A DNA stretch of 64,000 nt. Source: Torymus aiolomorphi. Its lineage: Eukaryota > Arthropoda > Insecta > Hymenoptera > Torymidae. The DNA lies in contig CM070874.1 in assembly GCA_036365515.1 (NCBI GenBank), positions 51,114,083-51,178,082 of the forward strand, written 5' to 3'. This document shows, one piece after another, positions 50,172 to 61,161 of this stretch; the first letter of the stretch is position 1; every line of letters begins with the position of its first letter. A model generated the notes under the pieces. The model saw only the letters and a list, made by a program, of their open reading frames with translations, searched no databases and was not told where the DNA came from. The position numbers were made by a program, and so were the translations under genes.

Positions 50172-50535
50172 CTGGGGGACAAGCGAGGAGAGTTGAGCAC
50201 CTAAAAACCACATATGACTAATAAATAGATGACTCAAAAAAAACATACCATACAAAAGAAAAGTCTGCAGCAATGGCTGTTGTTCACACACTGTACCAGC
50301 TTCCTGTAACAACTAAAGGGTAAGACCTGGTGGAGACCTTAAACCGTTGTTTCACTAAAGACGCTGAAGACACAAGCAGCAGCTTAACTGTACACATAAT
50401 AGTCACTAGTGTAAGAGCCAAACAAGGAAAGTTGAGCACCTAAAAACCACATATAATTAATAAATAGATGACTCAGACAACATTTACACACCCAAGAAAC
50501 AGTCTGCAGCAGTGCCCGTCGTTTACACTACTCTA
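50172..50535. repeat. Direct repeat, ~240-bp spacing, 2 copies
   Basis: GTTGAGCACCTAAAAACCAC, TAATAAATAGATGACTCA and the AGTCTGCAGCA core appear at about 50190-50265 and again at about 50430-50505. Confidence 0.75.
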
Positions 50536-50822
50536 GAGGTACCTAGCGTAGCCGTTACGACTGCTGCAGTATAAGTATTCATGCACGCAGGTCGCAGGGC
50601 TAAGCCAGATTGCCGTTGCCGAATGCATCAGTATTGAGCATTCTCCTTCTGTTTTTCTCCTTTTCGCGGTATTAGTGTGTATATATGCACATGTGCGCAA
50701 GTATTTTTTTGTAATTGAGATTGTATAGGTATATGTAGTTAGGTTTTTTATTATTATTATATATTTAATTTTTTTTTTTATTATAAATATCGGAAGTGTT
50801 GCAATTTTCGCTTTTATAAAAA

Positions 50823-50978
50823 TACAAGGTTCTCCTGAGTATTGCGGTCGTGCTTATTATGTAAAAACGAAGTTTTTACATAGGGAGGGGGCGGGCGACG
50901 AGCGAAGCGAGGAGCACGTGTGTGTGGGGGCGGGGGGGGGGTGCCGAAGGCACGCTGGGGGGACGCAGCCCCCCTAGT
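50823..50978 (+). mobile_element. Helitron-like non-autonomous element, copy 2
   Basis: Same module order as 262-413. It has a perfect hairpin ATGTAAAAAC-GAA-GTTTTTACAT, then GAGCGAAGCGAGG, GTGCC-GAA-GGCAC and a final GGGGGG(ACGCAG)CCCCCC hairpin before CTAG-T (50974-50978). It has a better-preserved terminus than copy 1. Confidence 0.6.
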
Positions 50979-51684
50979 TCTTTTTATGAAGACTCGATTC
51001 CTACTATCTGAAAAGTAATTATTTTTCTTCGCCCAGGATTTTCTTCTTAATATTCGTAATTAATAGAAGATAATAAAAAAAGTATTCCTTTGGAGAATAG
51101 ATCATATTATGTGTATTTATGATGGATCCTTTTGCAGCAGAAAATATGAGTGTACAATTCAAGTAATTAATTACGATATTAACTACAATGCAATTTACTG
51201 TTTGTATTTACATTATATATCTACATTTTAATTTACATTTAACGTACAGATTGAGTCTTATTTAAAAAAAAATAAATTTTAATAATGACAAATTATAGAA
51301 ATATGTAAAAGTTATTTTTATTGATATATTTCTATTTTAGCAAGTATCGGTCAGAAACTCTCGAGGAGAGTTTCCCACGTCTGGATTGTGGATGTGGATA
51401 CAACTTCAGAGTGTAATTTTGTAGCTTAAAAATGACATCATCAAGTTTTAACAAAATCCATGCTCAGGAGGTTAGAAGCTCTTATTTGCAGCTAGTTATC
51501 ATGTTGAAATACTATAAATAAAGTCTATGGTTTGATTACCTATAACTGCACTTTTGGATCTATCTCCGAATAACTTTTTTTCCGATTTTTTTGTTATAAG
51601 TCTAAAAATTTATCATAACAATAAATGGCAATAAGTAAAACGTTTTTTTATTAAAACTTTTTAAGAGAAAATGTTACTATAGTG
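50979..51684. other. Unassigned AT-rich DNA
   Basis: No supported feature. Confidence 0.35.
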
Positions 51685-51689
51685 CTTCG

Positions 51690-51895
51690 GGGAGCGAGAA
51701 ATTTACATGTTCTCTCGCCTTCGGCTCGGGCACAAACAGTATGTTGCGTTGGCAACGAGAGTGAGGTTAGGGAATAAATATGCAGCACTTTTTCCCTTTT
51801 CAGCGGGGAGCGAGTACGAATTTTACGATAGTTGTGTTAAAAAATCGTATATTGCACTCGTGAATAATATACTATTACAAACACAATCATATAAC
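51690..51895 (+). repeat. Structured repeat, family B copy 1
   Basis: Shares CTCGCCTTCGGCTCGGGCAC, AACGAGAGTGAGGTTAGGGA, TTTTTCCCTTTTCAGCGGG and GATAGTTGTGTTAAAAA with 58733-59058. It ends GTGAATAATATACTATT. No coding role is likely, although a short frame spans it. Confidence 0.7.
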
Positions 51896-52703
51896 ATATA
51901 AAGAGAAAGTGTGTTATACAGGATACCTATGTATATACTGTGCCCATACTTCTTCTATTTTCTGTCAAGATAGATAAAAAAACAGAGGGCTAGTTTTGTT
52001 ACTTATAAAATAGTCAGTAATAAACTCGTTGCTACGGCAATTAGTAAATAAGTATTTCTCTGGAATTTCTAACTTTTAGCTTAAGGCCGAATCCATCTCA
52101 AATCAGACAGCCCGCGTATGCCTATTTCACCTATCATGTTGAAATAAAAATATTTATGTTCTACTCGAAAAAATATTTTACACGTGTTTTTTTATTTTTT
52201 TGTTTCATCAAAATTTCATGCGTTCAGCGATGCCGAAAAATTCCGAGAAAATTCTTTCATTGAGGAAAAAAATTTTCAATGTGATTTTCAGACTGCTATT
52301 GTTTCAGCAGTTTTTCGAGCTTTTAAACGTGTAACACACAATTTCACTCAGTTTTGAGCCCTCTTTAACGGCCTTAATGTCATTTTCAAAAAAAAATAAA
52401 AAATCCACGAGCTATGCACTTTTTACTGAAAAATTCATTTTTAGGGAAGTGCCTTTTTCTCGAAAACCCCATGTTTTTTTTGCACAATTTTTGTTGTCGT
52501 GATAGAGGACGGTAATGCCTAGCTAGACGTATTTGTGAGATTCGGTACTTTTTCCCTGGGATAGCGATCACTAATGAGATAACACACAAACAAATTTTTC
52601 ACGCCTAATGCTTATATATAGTCAATGATATTAGAGTCAATGTAAAGGTATTTGTCTTTGTGTGTATGTAATATACAGGTACACATAACTATGTATTTAT
52701 TTG

Positions 52704-54425
52704 TTATTTGCGTCTTTTTGATTTTTTATTTTTATACCTTTTTTTCATTTGTATACCTATTTTACTACCTTTGTTTTTCTGCTTCATTGTTCTTAATTCA
52801 GTAAGCGGACGATCAGCGGTCTTCGCTGTCAAACAATGTATTTTATCGTCACATGTTTTTTTAACCCATATATGAGTTTTTTGAATTCCAGGATACTTTG
52901 GAGTTGTAAGCCAATCAATATTTTTTTCTTTTCTGAATTGTTCTATTTCAGCATCTTGTAAATGTATTATTTTAATAGCATCAGTATATTTTTGAACATG
53001 TATTGCAAAATCATTTGCGTTTTGAATAGCTTCTTCAAGGGGCTCTCGAAGATTATGCGAAGTAGCATAATGCTTTATAAGTCCACCCACACCATCTACA
53101 GCTCCTTTGCCGTGCCCAGTAGCAGAGAACAACCATTTTATATCACACGGTGCTCGTTTTAGTTCATCTAATTGAAAGCGATTTTTAAAGTGACTCGCAG
53201 CGCCGTCTGATACGATGGTAATTTTTTTAATTGAATCACAACAATTTTCTTTCAAGAATTTTATAATTTTTTGTACTGCTAGCAAAGCATACGCTGAATC
53301 ATGTTTTCGGTCATCACTTATAACTGCGAAACTTTGTGTCGAATCCCCTTGATAAGAGACTGCTGTGAAAATAGAAATTTGATCATTAACCCAATGATTT
53401 CCTTGAACAGCTTTATTATGAATCACAGCCCAGTTTTCAGCGAAGTCTATTTGAAGAACTAAATGATGTGAGTCTTTTTTAGCACTTTCTCTTTCTGTTT
53501 TTATAGCTTTGCGTTGTATATTTCTTACATACATGTGAGTACTAACCCTCATGGTCCAAACCGAAAGTTCATCTTTAAAAGCAGAAATTGATAGTGTCTT
53601 TTTAATCAGGTTTCCATTATCCCACAAAGCATATGTAATTTCTTCTGTGCCTTCTACATCTTGCAGTTTTAAAACATGAAACGTAATTCCCTTAATCCCT
53701 GGACATAGTTTACATTCTTGTAAATAACATAAATCAGATGGCTCAGAACACATTGTTGCATTTATTATTTGTGACCGACTTTCATCCAACTCTGTGACGT
53801 TACTCCCTCTAAAATTAATTAAGCTCGTAAGAAATAAATCATAATTTGCGCAATAGATACAGAGACAAACTTCTTTGATGGGGCTAAGTAAGACATACTT
53901 TGGTCGCAAACTATAAAATTTCGATTTTCCAATTCTCAATTCTGGATAATCATTTTTAAATACTTTATACGTCTCTTTTAAACTTCGAGTAAGAAAACGC
54001 TTAACTTTTTTCTCTTTTTTATTGTTAACTTTAATTGTAACAACGTCACATTTATTAGGACTTTGTCTTGAACAATTAAAATCATCATTTAAATAATATT
54101 CCATAACAATTTTTTCCATGTTTTCATCAATCGGATGGCCTGAATATGCATCTGGTTCTGAATAAATTCCTTTTTCTTTAACAAGATTTCTCGATTTGTT
54201 GATCATATACATTGTTATTTCTGGAAATAAAGATAAAATTTCATGTTTTGTAAAGGATGAAGGTAGCAAAGTCAGAATTTTTATTTTTTCTGATACCGTA
54301 GAACACTTTTGCAAGGCTAGACCAAGATTTTGTATCCATTCTGTACAATGGCATACAGTTGATTCATTTGCTGTTATAGAAACGTCATAAACATTGTTCA
54401 ACTTCACATCAAGGGTATTAGACAA
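52704..54425 (-). CDS. Transposase, catalytic part
   Basis: 573 residues with no internal stop. A Cys cluster CLCIYC (187-192) with C233, C238 and C241 (LCYLQECKLCPG) looks like a zinc-binding region. Three conserved acidic blocks follow: D327 in LQIDFAENW, D407 in IVSDGAASHFKNR and D444 in GKGAVDGVGG. These are the likely RNase-H-fold DD(D/E) residues (inference). The carboxy end is very basic (KKRYKNKKSKRRK). I recognise this as a widespread arthropod and cnidarian family, usually annotated as uncharacterized protein. The nominal start is not real, because the frame continues upstream into the 54404-54853 frame except for a one-base slip in a nine-T run at 54437-54445. The intact protein would be ~720 residues. 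Confidence 0.85.
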   Translation of the reverse strand: MSNTLDVKLNNVYDVSITANESTVCHCTEWIQNLGLALQKCSTVSEKIKILTLLPSSFTKHEILSLFPEITMYMINKSRNLVKEKGIYSEPDAYSGHPIDENMEKIVMEYYLNDDFNCSRQSPNKCDVVTIKVNNKKEKKVKRFLTRSLKETYKVFKNDYPELRIGKSKFYSLRPKYVLLSPIKEVCLCIYCANYDLFLTSLINFRGSNVTELDESRSQIINATMCSEPSDLCYLQECKLCPGIKGITFHVLKLQDVEGTEEITYALWDNGNLIKKTLSISAFKDELSVWTMRVSTHMYVRNIQRKAIKTERESAKKDSHHLVLQIDFAENWAVIHNKAVQGNHWVNDQISIFTAVSYQGDSTQSFAVISDDRKHDSAYALLAVQKIIKFLKENCCDSIKKITIVSDGAASHFKNRFQLDELKRAPCDIKWLFSATGHGKGAVDGVGGLIKHYATSHNLREPLEEAIQNANDFAIHVQKYTDAIKIIHLQDAEIEQFRKEKNIDWLTTPKYPGIQKTHIWVKKTCDDKIHCLTAKTADRPLTELRTMKQKNKGSKIGIQMKKRYKNKKSKRRK

Positions 54426-54853
54426 TGTTGAAAGTATTTTTTTTTCTTCTTTGTTACGTAATTTTCAATTGATTTTTCATGTATAAGATTTTTTCTTTTA
54501 AGAGGCGATACAGAACCTAAGAAAGATGTACTTATTTCATTATTAAATTCTTCAATGCGTTCTGGAGTACTTGGTAAAAAATCTTCATCTCTATCAACTA
54601 CGTTATCGGTAACTTCATTATCCGTTATAAATTCATTGTCAGTACTACTCACCAATTCTAAAGCACGATTGTAACAATGTTGACACAGATATGTAGAAGG
54701 TGTCAAAGGTAAATGAGGATAGAGGTGCTTCAATGGATGAGCAAGATTCTCAAGTTGTTTTAAACGTACGGAACTAGATTTGTAAATAATTTGTTTGTGT
54801 TTGTCTAAAAAGTCTGCACATTTGATTCTCTCTGTTGAGTAATATTGAGACAT
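54404..54853 (-). CDS. Transposase, amino part
   Basis: 149 residues beginning MSQYYSTERIKCADF, with a CxxC (YLCQHCYNRAL) that pairs with the upstream C in KCADF as a possible zinc finger. An acidic linker (DEDFLPSTPERIEEF) and a Lys run (TKKKKKYF) follow, where the frame breaks. It overlaps the downstream frame by 22 bp. A deliberate programmed frameshift is possible but a homopolymer indel is simpler. Confidence 0.75.
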   Translation of the reverse strand: MSQYYSTERIKCADFLDKHKQIIYKSSSVRLKQLENLAHPLKHLYPHLPLTPSTYLCQHCYNRALELVSSTDNEFITDNEVTDNVVDRDEDFLPSTPERIEEFNNEISTSFLGSVSPLKRKNLIHEKSIENYVTKKKKKYFQHCLIPLM

Positions 54854-55633
54854 CGTAGTTGAGTTGATAAGGTGTAAATATGTAATAATTTTCCAAAAGA
54901 TGATGGTTTTAAATAAGACGAGATGTGTGATATATAGCAGAAACCGAACTTTTCTTTGTAAATGTTAAGTCAAACCATATCCATCTAGCGGACAAATGTA
55001 CTAGTACATATACTCCTATAAGTAGGCGCACGTACATGTATATTACATACGCACAAAGATAAATACCTTTACATTGACTCTAATATCATTGACTATATAT
55101 AAGCGTTAAGCGTGAAAAATTTGTTTGTGTGTTATCTCATTAGTGATCGCTATCCCAGGAAAAAAGTACCGAATCTCACAAATACGTCTAGCTAGGCATT
55201 ACCGTCCTCTATCACGACAACAAAAATTGTGCAAAAAAAACATGGGGTTTTCGAGAAAAAGGCACTTCTCTAAAAAATGAATTTTTCAGTAAAAAGTGCA
55301 TAGCTCGTGGATTTTTTATTTTTTTTTGAAAATGACATTAAGGCCGTTAAAGAGGGCTCAAAACTGAGTGAAATTATGTGTTACACGTTTAAAAGCTTGA
55401 AAAACTGCTGAAACAATAGCAGTCTGAAAATCACATTGAAAATTTTTTTTCTCAATGAAAGAATTTTCTCGGAATTTTTCGGTATCGCTGAACGCATGAA
55501 ATTTTGATGAAACAAAAAAATAAAAAACACGTGTAAAATATTTTTTCGAGTAGAACATAAATATTTTTATTTCAACATGATAGGTGAAATAGGCATACGC
55601 GGGCTGTCTGATTTGAGATGGATTCGGCCTTAA

Positions 55634-55779
55634 AAGAAATTTCAAAAATTAATGTTGAGTCACATTCACTAAACGTTTCCTTTCTGTTCTAGGTACCACA
55701 AATAACAAATAAAACGGCGAGCTTCTCATTTTTAAACATATTTTTTTTACTGCATGTTTATGCACGTGTGAGTAAGAGT
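55634..55779. other. Unassigned spacer
   Basis: Nothing recognised. Confidence 0.3.
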
Positions 55780-56219
55780 GGGGGGGGGGGGGGGGAAGAA
55801 TTTTATCAGAATGGTAAAATGTTAGATGGATATTTTCTCAAAAAAAAAAAAACAGATTGCATAAAATTATAAAGACACTTTTTAACTAGGAAAATAAAAT
55901 TCTGAAAAATCTGAATCGTTCATTCCTATATGATTTTTAGCTCATTTGCCGATGTTACAGCTTTTTTAAATTACTGCATTTTCTATAATTTAATCGTTAG
56001 GTAGAAATGGCATTCGGAAACTTGATGTTACATATCATATAAAAATAATTTAATGAAAATATCATGGCGTTCTTGCCAAATTTTTTCGACTTTTTATGTA
56101 TTATACATTTTTAAACCTTAGAAAAAGTTACCCTTCTATCATAAGATATTCTATTTTTTTTACCTTTCTGAGAAAATACCCATCTAACATTTTACCATTC
56201 TGATAAAATACCTCCCCCC
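55780..56219. mobile_element. ~440-bp MITE with G-run termini
   Basis: TIRs of ~60 bp share TTTTATCAGAATGGTAAAAT and GTTAGATGG(A/G)TATTTTCTCA (55798-55846 and ~56167-56206). The outer ends are G16 on the left and C6 on the right. No clear target duplication and no coding frame. Confidence 0.75.
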
Positions 56220-56550
56220 TAAAAATCGTATAGGAATCTATATAAGGAAAATATATAAGGAAATAATGTTTTTAGGAGTCACATTTTTCGGAGTTTTAGT
56301 TTTCTAGTAAACAATTTTTATAAAAATGCAGCGTCGCGGAGATAATATTTTTGTTAAAAGTTTAAAATTGTCTTCAGTACGCGGAGGAAATATCTAAACT
56401 TAGGCCTCTTCTGATGTCCCATGAACTTATCCTTGCTTAAAAGTGAGTTTGATGTAGTACAACATGTTACTAGAAGTGAATTTTATAAATATTTGCTTGA
56501 CTTAGACAACTAAATATCTGAGAACCATAGATATGTCACAGTACTATAAA
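56220..56550. other. Unassigned DNA
   Basis: No supported feature. Confidence 0.3.
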
Positions 56551-57031
56551 AGTTATTTCCCTCTTACGTCTCGAAAAAAATAAAAAAATTTTTTTTGAAG
56601 ACACATCTACAAGATAGTTTTTCTTGTTTTTAAGTTTTTCTGAATGTAAAAAAAATATATGTATATGCTCAATTTAATGGTATAATTTTTTGGCGACACT
56701 TTTAAGTTGATTTTGGATTGAAAAGAATAAATTGACGGAAATTTCACCTTTTTTTTAAACGTCAAAACTTGGGAAATGGATTTAATTTTGAAGGAAAATC
56801 TACAGGATAAAGTTTTTCTTGTTCTTTAAGCCTTTCTGAGACAAAAAATCATTTACTTTTAAATCTAAAAATTGAGGAAAATTTCGCCTTTTTTCTAAAC
56901 GACGACACTTATAAATACCAGCATCTACCTATTTGATCTTTACATGAATAATTATCTACACTGACATTATTACTTTAAAAGTTACAGTTTTCTAAGAAAT
57001 AATTACAATCATAACTCCCCATAATAATTTT

Positions 57032-57778
57032 TTACCAGTGGTAATTCAATAAATATCTGAAAATATAAAATATCATGTCCCTGTGTTGGTTACTCGAATC
57101 GCATTTACAGTTAGATGTGAAGACTATTTCATCTATTACTATTCTATCCTTGTGTTTTGGTTGTTCATCTAGTGGGTACATTGAATTAGTAAAAGTTTGC
57201 TTGCCTCTGATTCCTCTATCAAAATAAAAAAGTGCTTTGTTTGATCCTATGTAGTTAATATCATCACCATATGTCATACGGATGTTGTTTGTAGTTGTTT
57301 TGTTTCCTGGTTCTGTTGTTACTGGTTTTTGTAGTAATTTAATGCTATTTTCATTGGCTATATTGTCAATCATATCATATATTTCTTCTATTCCATTATG
57401 TTCTGTTTTCGTGGGTTTTTTATTTTTTCCTTGATTTTCAGTTGTATCAGTGCTTTTTAAGAAATGGATATGCTTAATTCCACGTGTTTTAGGATCATGG
57501 CAATAAGGAACATTTTTGTTGTATGTTTTTGTTTGTGGATTACTGTTCGAGTTGGGCCACTTAGTAAATTTCCTTATAAAAGAATATACTTTTTTTTGTT
57601 GTTTAATTTTTTCTTCCGTTTCTGTAGTAAATAACTGGATTAGGCTGTCTGCGATTATGTTTATATTTTGCAAGTATCTATCATTATTGAATTTTTTTAA
57701 TTTGGTGTAGTTATAATTTGGTATTATAGGGTCACTTGTACAGTTGGGCTTATATGCCCAGCTCGACTCAACAAACAT
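57032..57778 (-). CDS. Hypothetical protein inside a TIR element
   Basis: 248 codons without a stop in AT-rich DNA, so probably a real or recently real gene. Visible features are an amino region WAYKPNCTSDPIIPNYNYTK, a Lys/Thr/Asn-rich middle (NQGKNKKPTKTEHNG) and a carboxy part with FYFDRGIRGKQTFTNSMYPL and DRIVIDEIVFTSNCKCD. Just upstream, in a different frame, lies DLAVVGASVVAFLFLA, which looks like a signal peptide. One frameshift would join it to the ORF, suggesting a decayed secreted protein. The final NCKC faintly recalls cystine-knot ligands, but I do not assign a family. The stop is almost at the inner edge of the left TIR. Confidence 0.5.
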   Translation of the reverse strand: MFVESSWAYKPNCTSDPIIPNYNYTKLKKFNNDRYLQNINIIADSLIQLFTTETEEKIKQQKKVYSFIRKFTKWPNSNSNPQTKTYNKNVPYCHDPKTRGIKHIHFLKSTDTTENQGKNKKPTKTEHNGIEEIYDMIDNIANENSIKLLQKPVTTEPGNKTTTNNIRMTYGDDINYIGSNKALFYFDRGIRGKQTFTNSMYPLDEQPKHKDRIVIDEIVFTSNCKCDSSNQHRDMIFYIFRYLLNYHW

Positions 57779-57879
57779 GAAAGGATAATTTATGCAAGAA
57801 ACAAGAATGCAACAACAGAAGCACCTACAACTGCGAGATCTATGCTAATAAGATATTGGTGAGAGTGGTAGTGACATAG

Positions 57880-58260
57880 TTTTATTTATATTTGAAATTT
57901 GTTTATCCCTGTAACCAAGTTACAGGAGAGTAAACAAATACGTTCTAAAAGAAATGTATTATATTAGATTGTAATTTTAGCTTGTAAGTTTGTTATATAT
58001 ACCAGACTAGCATACAGGAAGTGACTTCCTCTGCTGGACTACTTTTGTAATGTAATTTTGTATTACTCTGGTTAATAAATAAAATTTTCAATCATCACAA
58101 AAGCTTTACGTATTCAATGCATATTGTAATTGAAATAACTAAGTGAATAAGGGACATCAGTCATTCCATTTAATCTTTTATTTACTAATTATAAGAAATA
58201 CGTAAAGCTGATGTGATGATGGAAAAAAGATTGATATTTTATATTTTCAGATATTTATTG
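57880..58260. other. Non-coding interior of the TIR element
   Basis: Upstream of the ORF on its strand. On the + strand a GGTTAATAAATAAAA poly(A)-like signal occurs at ~58072, suggesting a fragment of another transcript or retroelement end. Confidence 0.3.
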
Positions 58261-58696
58261 AATTGTCGCTAGTAACAAATTATTATGGGAAGTTATAATT
58301 GTAATAACAATTATTTCTTAGAAAACTGAAACATTTAAAGTAAAAATTTCAGTGTAGATAATTATTTACACAAAGATCAAATAGGCAGATGCCAATATTT
58401 ATAAGAGTTGTAGTTTAGAAAAAAGACCAAATTTTCCTTAATTTTTAAATTTAAAAGTAGCGCCGAAAAAGTATACCATTCAATCTGACTTGTAAATAAT
58501 TTCTTTCACGTTCAGAAAGGCTTAAAGAACAAGAAAAACTTTGTTCAATAAATGTGCCTTCAAAAGTAAATCCTTTTTTCAAGTTTCGTCGTTTAGAAAG
58601 AAAGCTGAAATTTCCGTCAATTCTTTTCAATCCAAAATTGATTTGAAAGTGTCGCCAAAAATGATATCATTAAATCGAACTTGTATATATTTATTT

Positions 58697-59060
58697 TTAA
58701 CACACCCCATCATAAAGTTCGTACTTTATTCCCGCCGAAGTGGGAAAAAAGAGCTACGTTCATTCCCTACCCCCACTCTAGTCCCCAGCGCCACGCACAT
58801 GTGCCCTCGCCTTCGGCTCGGGCACAAACAGTGCGTTGCGCTGGAAACGAGAGTGAGGTTAGGGAATCATGCAGCATTTTTTCCCTTTTCAGCGGGAAAC
58901 GAGTACGAACTTTATGATAGTTGTGTTAAAAAGTCGTATATTGCACTTGTGAATACAGTGGGTTGTGCGAACCTGCGCGTTTGTCGCCCTCGCTTCGCTC
59001 AGGCGACAACTCCCGCGCAGGGAGCACACAGCCCACTTTATTCCCTTGGTGCATAATATA
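58697..59060 (+). mobile_element. Structured repeat, family B copy 2, nested in the right TIR
   Basis: Interrupts the right arm between TATATTTATTTTT and ATTTCACATTCAG, which are contiguous in the inverted left arm. It contains the family B core plus an extra hairpin GTGGGTTGTGCG..CCCTCGCTTCGCTCAGG..GCACACAGCCCAC with the GCTTCGC heptamer, and ends CATAATATACTATT. The empty site in the left arm proves that this ~360-bp repeat is an insertion. Confidence 0.75.
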
Positions 59061-60178
59061 CTATTTCACATTCAGAAAAGCTTGAAGAACAAGAAAAACT
59101 TTGTCTGATGAGGGTGCCTTAAAAAAATTATAATTTTTTTCGAGACGTAAGAGGGAAATAATTTTGGAAATAGCTCATATACTATTCTATTTTACTATTC
59201 TACCATATTCTTGCCGAAAGTACCACATTCACGGTTTGAGCCGGGAGTGAACTGCGAAAGTGGTACTTTCAGCCAGACGGTATGGTGAAAAAATCTTGTA
59301 TTTCGGCTAATTTTTATAGCACATCGACCTACCAGGACTCAAGTTCAAGATTTTGATACACAAAAAAGCTAAACAAATTGTGCAACGATCGGTAAGTGTG
59401 TTCCTGTTCTTATATAGATAAATATATCGATAGGAAAAACACATTAACAACATTAATTTATGTACGCAGCTGATTCGTTACCATTATTTATAATAGATTT
59501 TTTATTTTATTTTTTTTTTATTGCAAGGTAAAAATTTTGAGCATTTATTCATTTGTCTGCTTAAACTTAGGAGTTTCCAAATAAGTTAAGAGTTCCTGAG
59601 ATTTACTCGTACCTATATTAATGTGAATTACTTATAATACAAAGTAATATTAACTATGCAGATCTATATTTAGATGGTCAACGATAAGTAACTGTAACAA
59701 TTTTTATTTGATGTTTAATTTTGTGACTATTATTAAAAATCTCTTGAATGCTAAGAATTAATATTTTAAAAATTTATAACTCTGAATACTGGTTTCTCGT
59801 AGATGTTGAATGAAACATTTTAATCTTAAAATTGCCGGAATTTTCACAAAAAAGTTATTCTGATCGCAAAAGATTGTTTTTATTTGTTTAAATAGCGTTT
59901 TTGTTCAAACAAATGCATTTAAATCAAAGTTCTTGCAATTTTGTTAAATTGTAACCCCGAAATTTAGATTCTACGAATCAACATCTACAAAAAGGGATGA
60001 TTACTTTATGCAATTGCGTCAGCAGATATACAGGGGGAGACAGAAGCGAAAAATTTTCCGGCGCATGGGCCAGCTAGAATCGTTAGAAAGTGAAAAACAC
60101 CTCGCGAGCGGTACTGCAGAGACACGCAGTCCACACGCGCGTTCATATGACAATATTGCTGCCGAGACCCGCCGCCGC

Positions 60179-61161
60179 ACACTGGGGCCGAAAGGTTCAA
60201 AACCACCTAGAGGTCATAATTCTCAACCGAATTTGAAAATTTAGAAACAGAAACTTTTGTGACAAAATACCAAAGACCGCTACGAAGCCTAATTTTGAAA
60301 ATATGAACCTATAAACCTAATTTATAACCTATAACTCCAAAATTTACACTTGTGATTCCCAAAAATGCTATAAAACTTCAATTTATAAGTCCTTGACACA
60401 TGTTCTCTTAACCTTGATTCATAAATGCTTGCACCCATAAACCCTTGCACCCGTAATCCCATGCACCCATAAGCCCATGCACCCGTAAACCCATGCACCC
60501 ATAAACCCATGCATCCATAAATCCATGCACCCATAAACCCATGCATCCATAAATCCATGCACCCATAAACCCATGCATCCATAAATCCATGCACCCATAA
60601 ACCCTTGCACCCGTAATCCCATGCACCCATAGCCCATGCATCTGTAAACCCATGCACCCATAAAATTGAAAATGTTATATCTGTGAGTAAAATTGGTCTA
60701 CAAATTAAGTCTTGGGCCATTCTGTCAGAAATAGTGTATATTTTTAGGATATACATTGTATGTGGTTTAAATAACATTTTTCTCTTTTTTATAGCTGATT
60801 TTGGCCTCAGAAGCCACTAGGTGTAAGACCCCCTTAAGACTTATGAGGTTAGGGCTTATAGGTTTAGAGTTCATGAGTGCATGGCTTACTGGATCAAAGG
60901 TTAAAAGTTCACGAGTAAAGGGCTTACAAATTAAAGGTTTATCGTATTTTTGGGATTTGCAGGTCAAAAATTGAATTGATTGGTTGATGTGATAGGATTA
61001 TATGACTCCTTAGATTTATAGGTTAATTTTTTGGAAAATCAGGCTTCGTAGGGCTCTTCGATATTTGATAACGAATGTTCCTAAGCAAAAATTTTGAGAT
61101 TCCGTTGAGAATTGCGACCTCTAGGTGGTTTTGAACCAAAAAATCCGTATGGCCCCAGTGT
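60179..61161. mobile_element. ~980-bp TIR element inserted in repeat copy B
   Basis: The ends ACACTGGGGCC / GGCCCCAGTGT are inverted, and longer imperfect inversion continues inward (TTCAAAACCACCTAGAGGTC, CTACGAAGCCT). The flanks are GCC-rich, so the target duplication cannot be resolved. There is no transposase. Confidence 0.75.
60420..60662. repeat. 16-bp minisatellite inside the TIR element
   Basis: Units TGCACCCATAAACCCA and TGCATCCATAAATCCA alternate, giving a 32-bp higher-order period. Open minus-strand frames rich in Gly/Trp/Met are artefacts, as 16 is not a multiple of 3. Confidence 0.85.

Larger units (their letters stand above)
52085..55629 (-). mobile_element. TTAA DNA transposon with ~600-bp TIRs, nearly autonomous
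   Basis: The arms 52085-~52683 and ~55033-55629 are inverted, start GGCCGAATCCATCTCAAATC and show few mismatches. TTAA flanks both ends (52081-52084 and 55630-55633). Between them, on the minus strand, is one transposase gene split into two overlapping frames. The TTAA target is used by piggyBac, Kolobok and Sola3 types. The transposase does not look like piggyBac and shows no THAP domain, so Sola-like is my best guess, held loosely. Confidence 0.9.
56553..59161. mobile_element. Long-TIR element carrying an unidentified ORF
   Basis: The left arm (56553 to ~57028) and right arm (~58290-59161, with a nested insertion) are inverted, start TTATTTCCCTCTTACGTCTC and are noticeably diverged. Inner landmarks are ATAATTACA(A/A)TCATAACT at ~56998 and its inverse at ~58290. 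The only long frame between the arms is the 248-codon ORF at 57032-57778, which shows no transposase motifs. The element would need a transposase from elsewhere. Confidence 0.7.

Noticed and set aside
60322..60777. Gly/Trp/Met-rich 80-151-codon frames
   Set aside because: They are products of the 16-bp minisatellite inside a TIR element.
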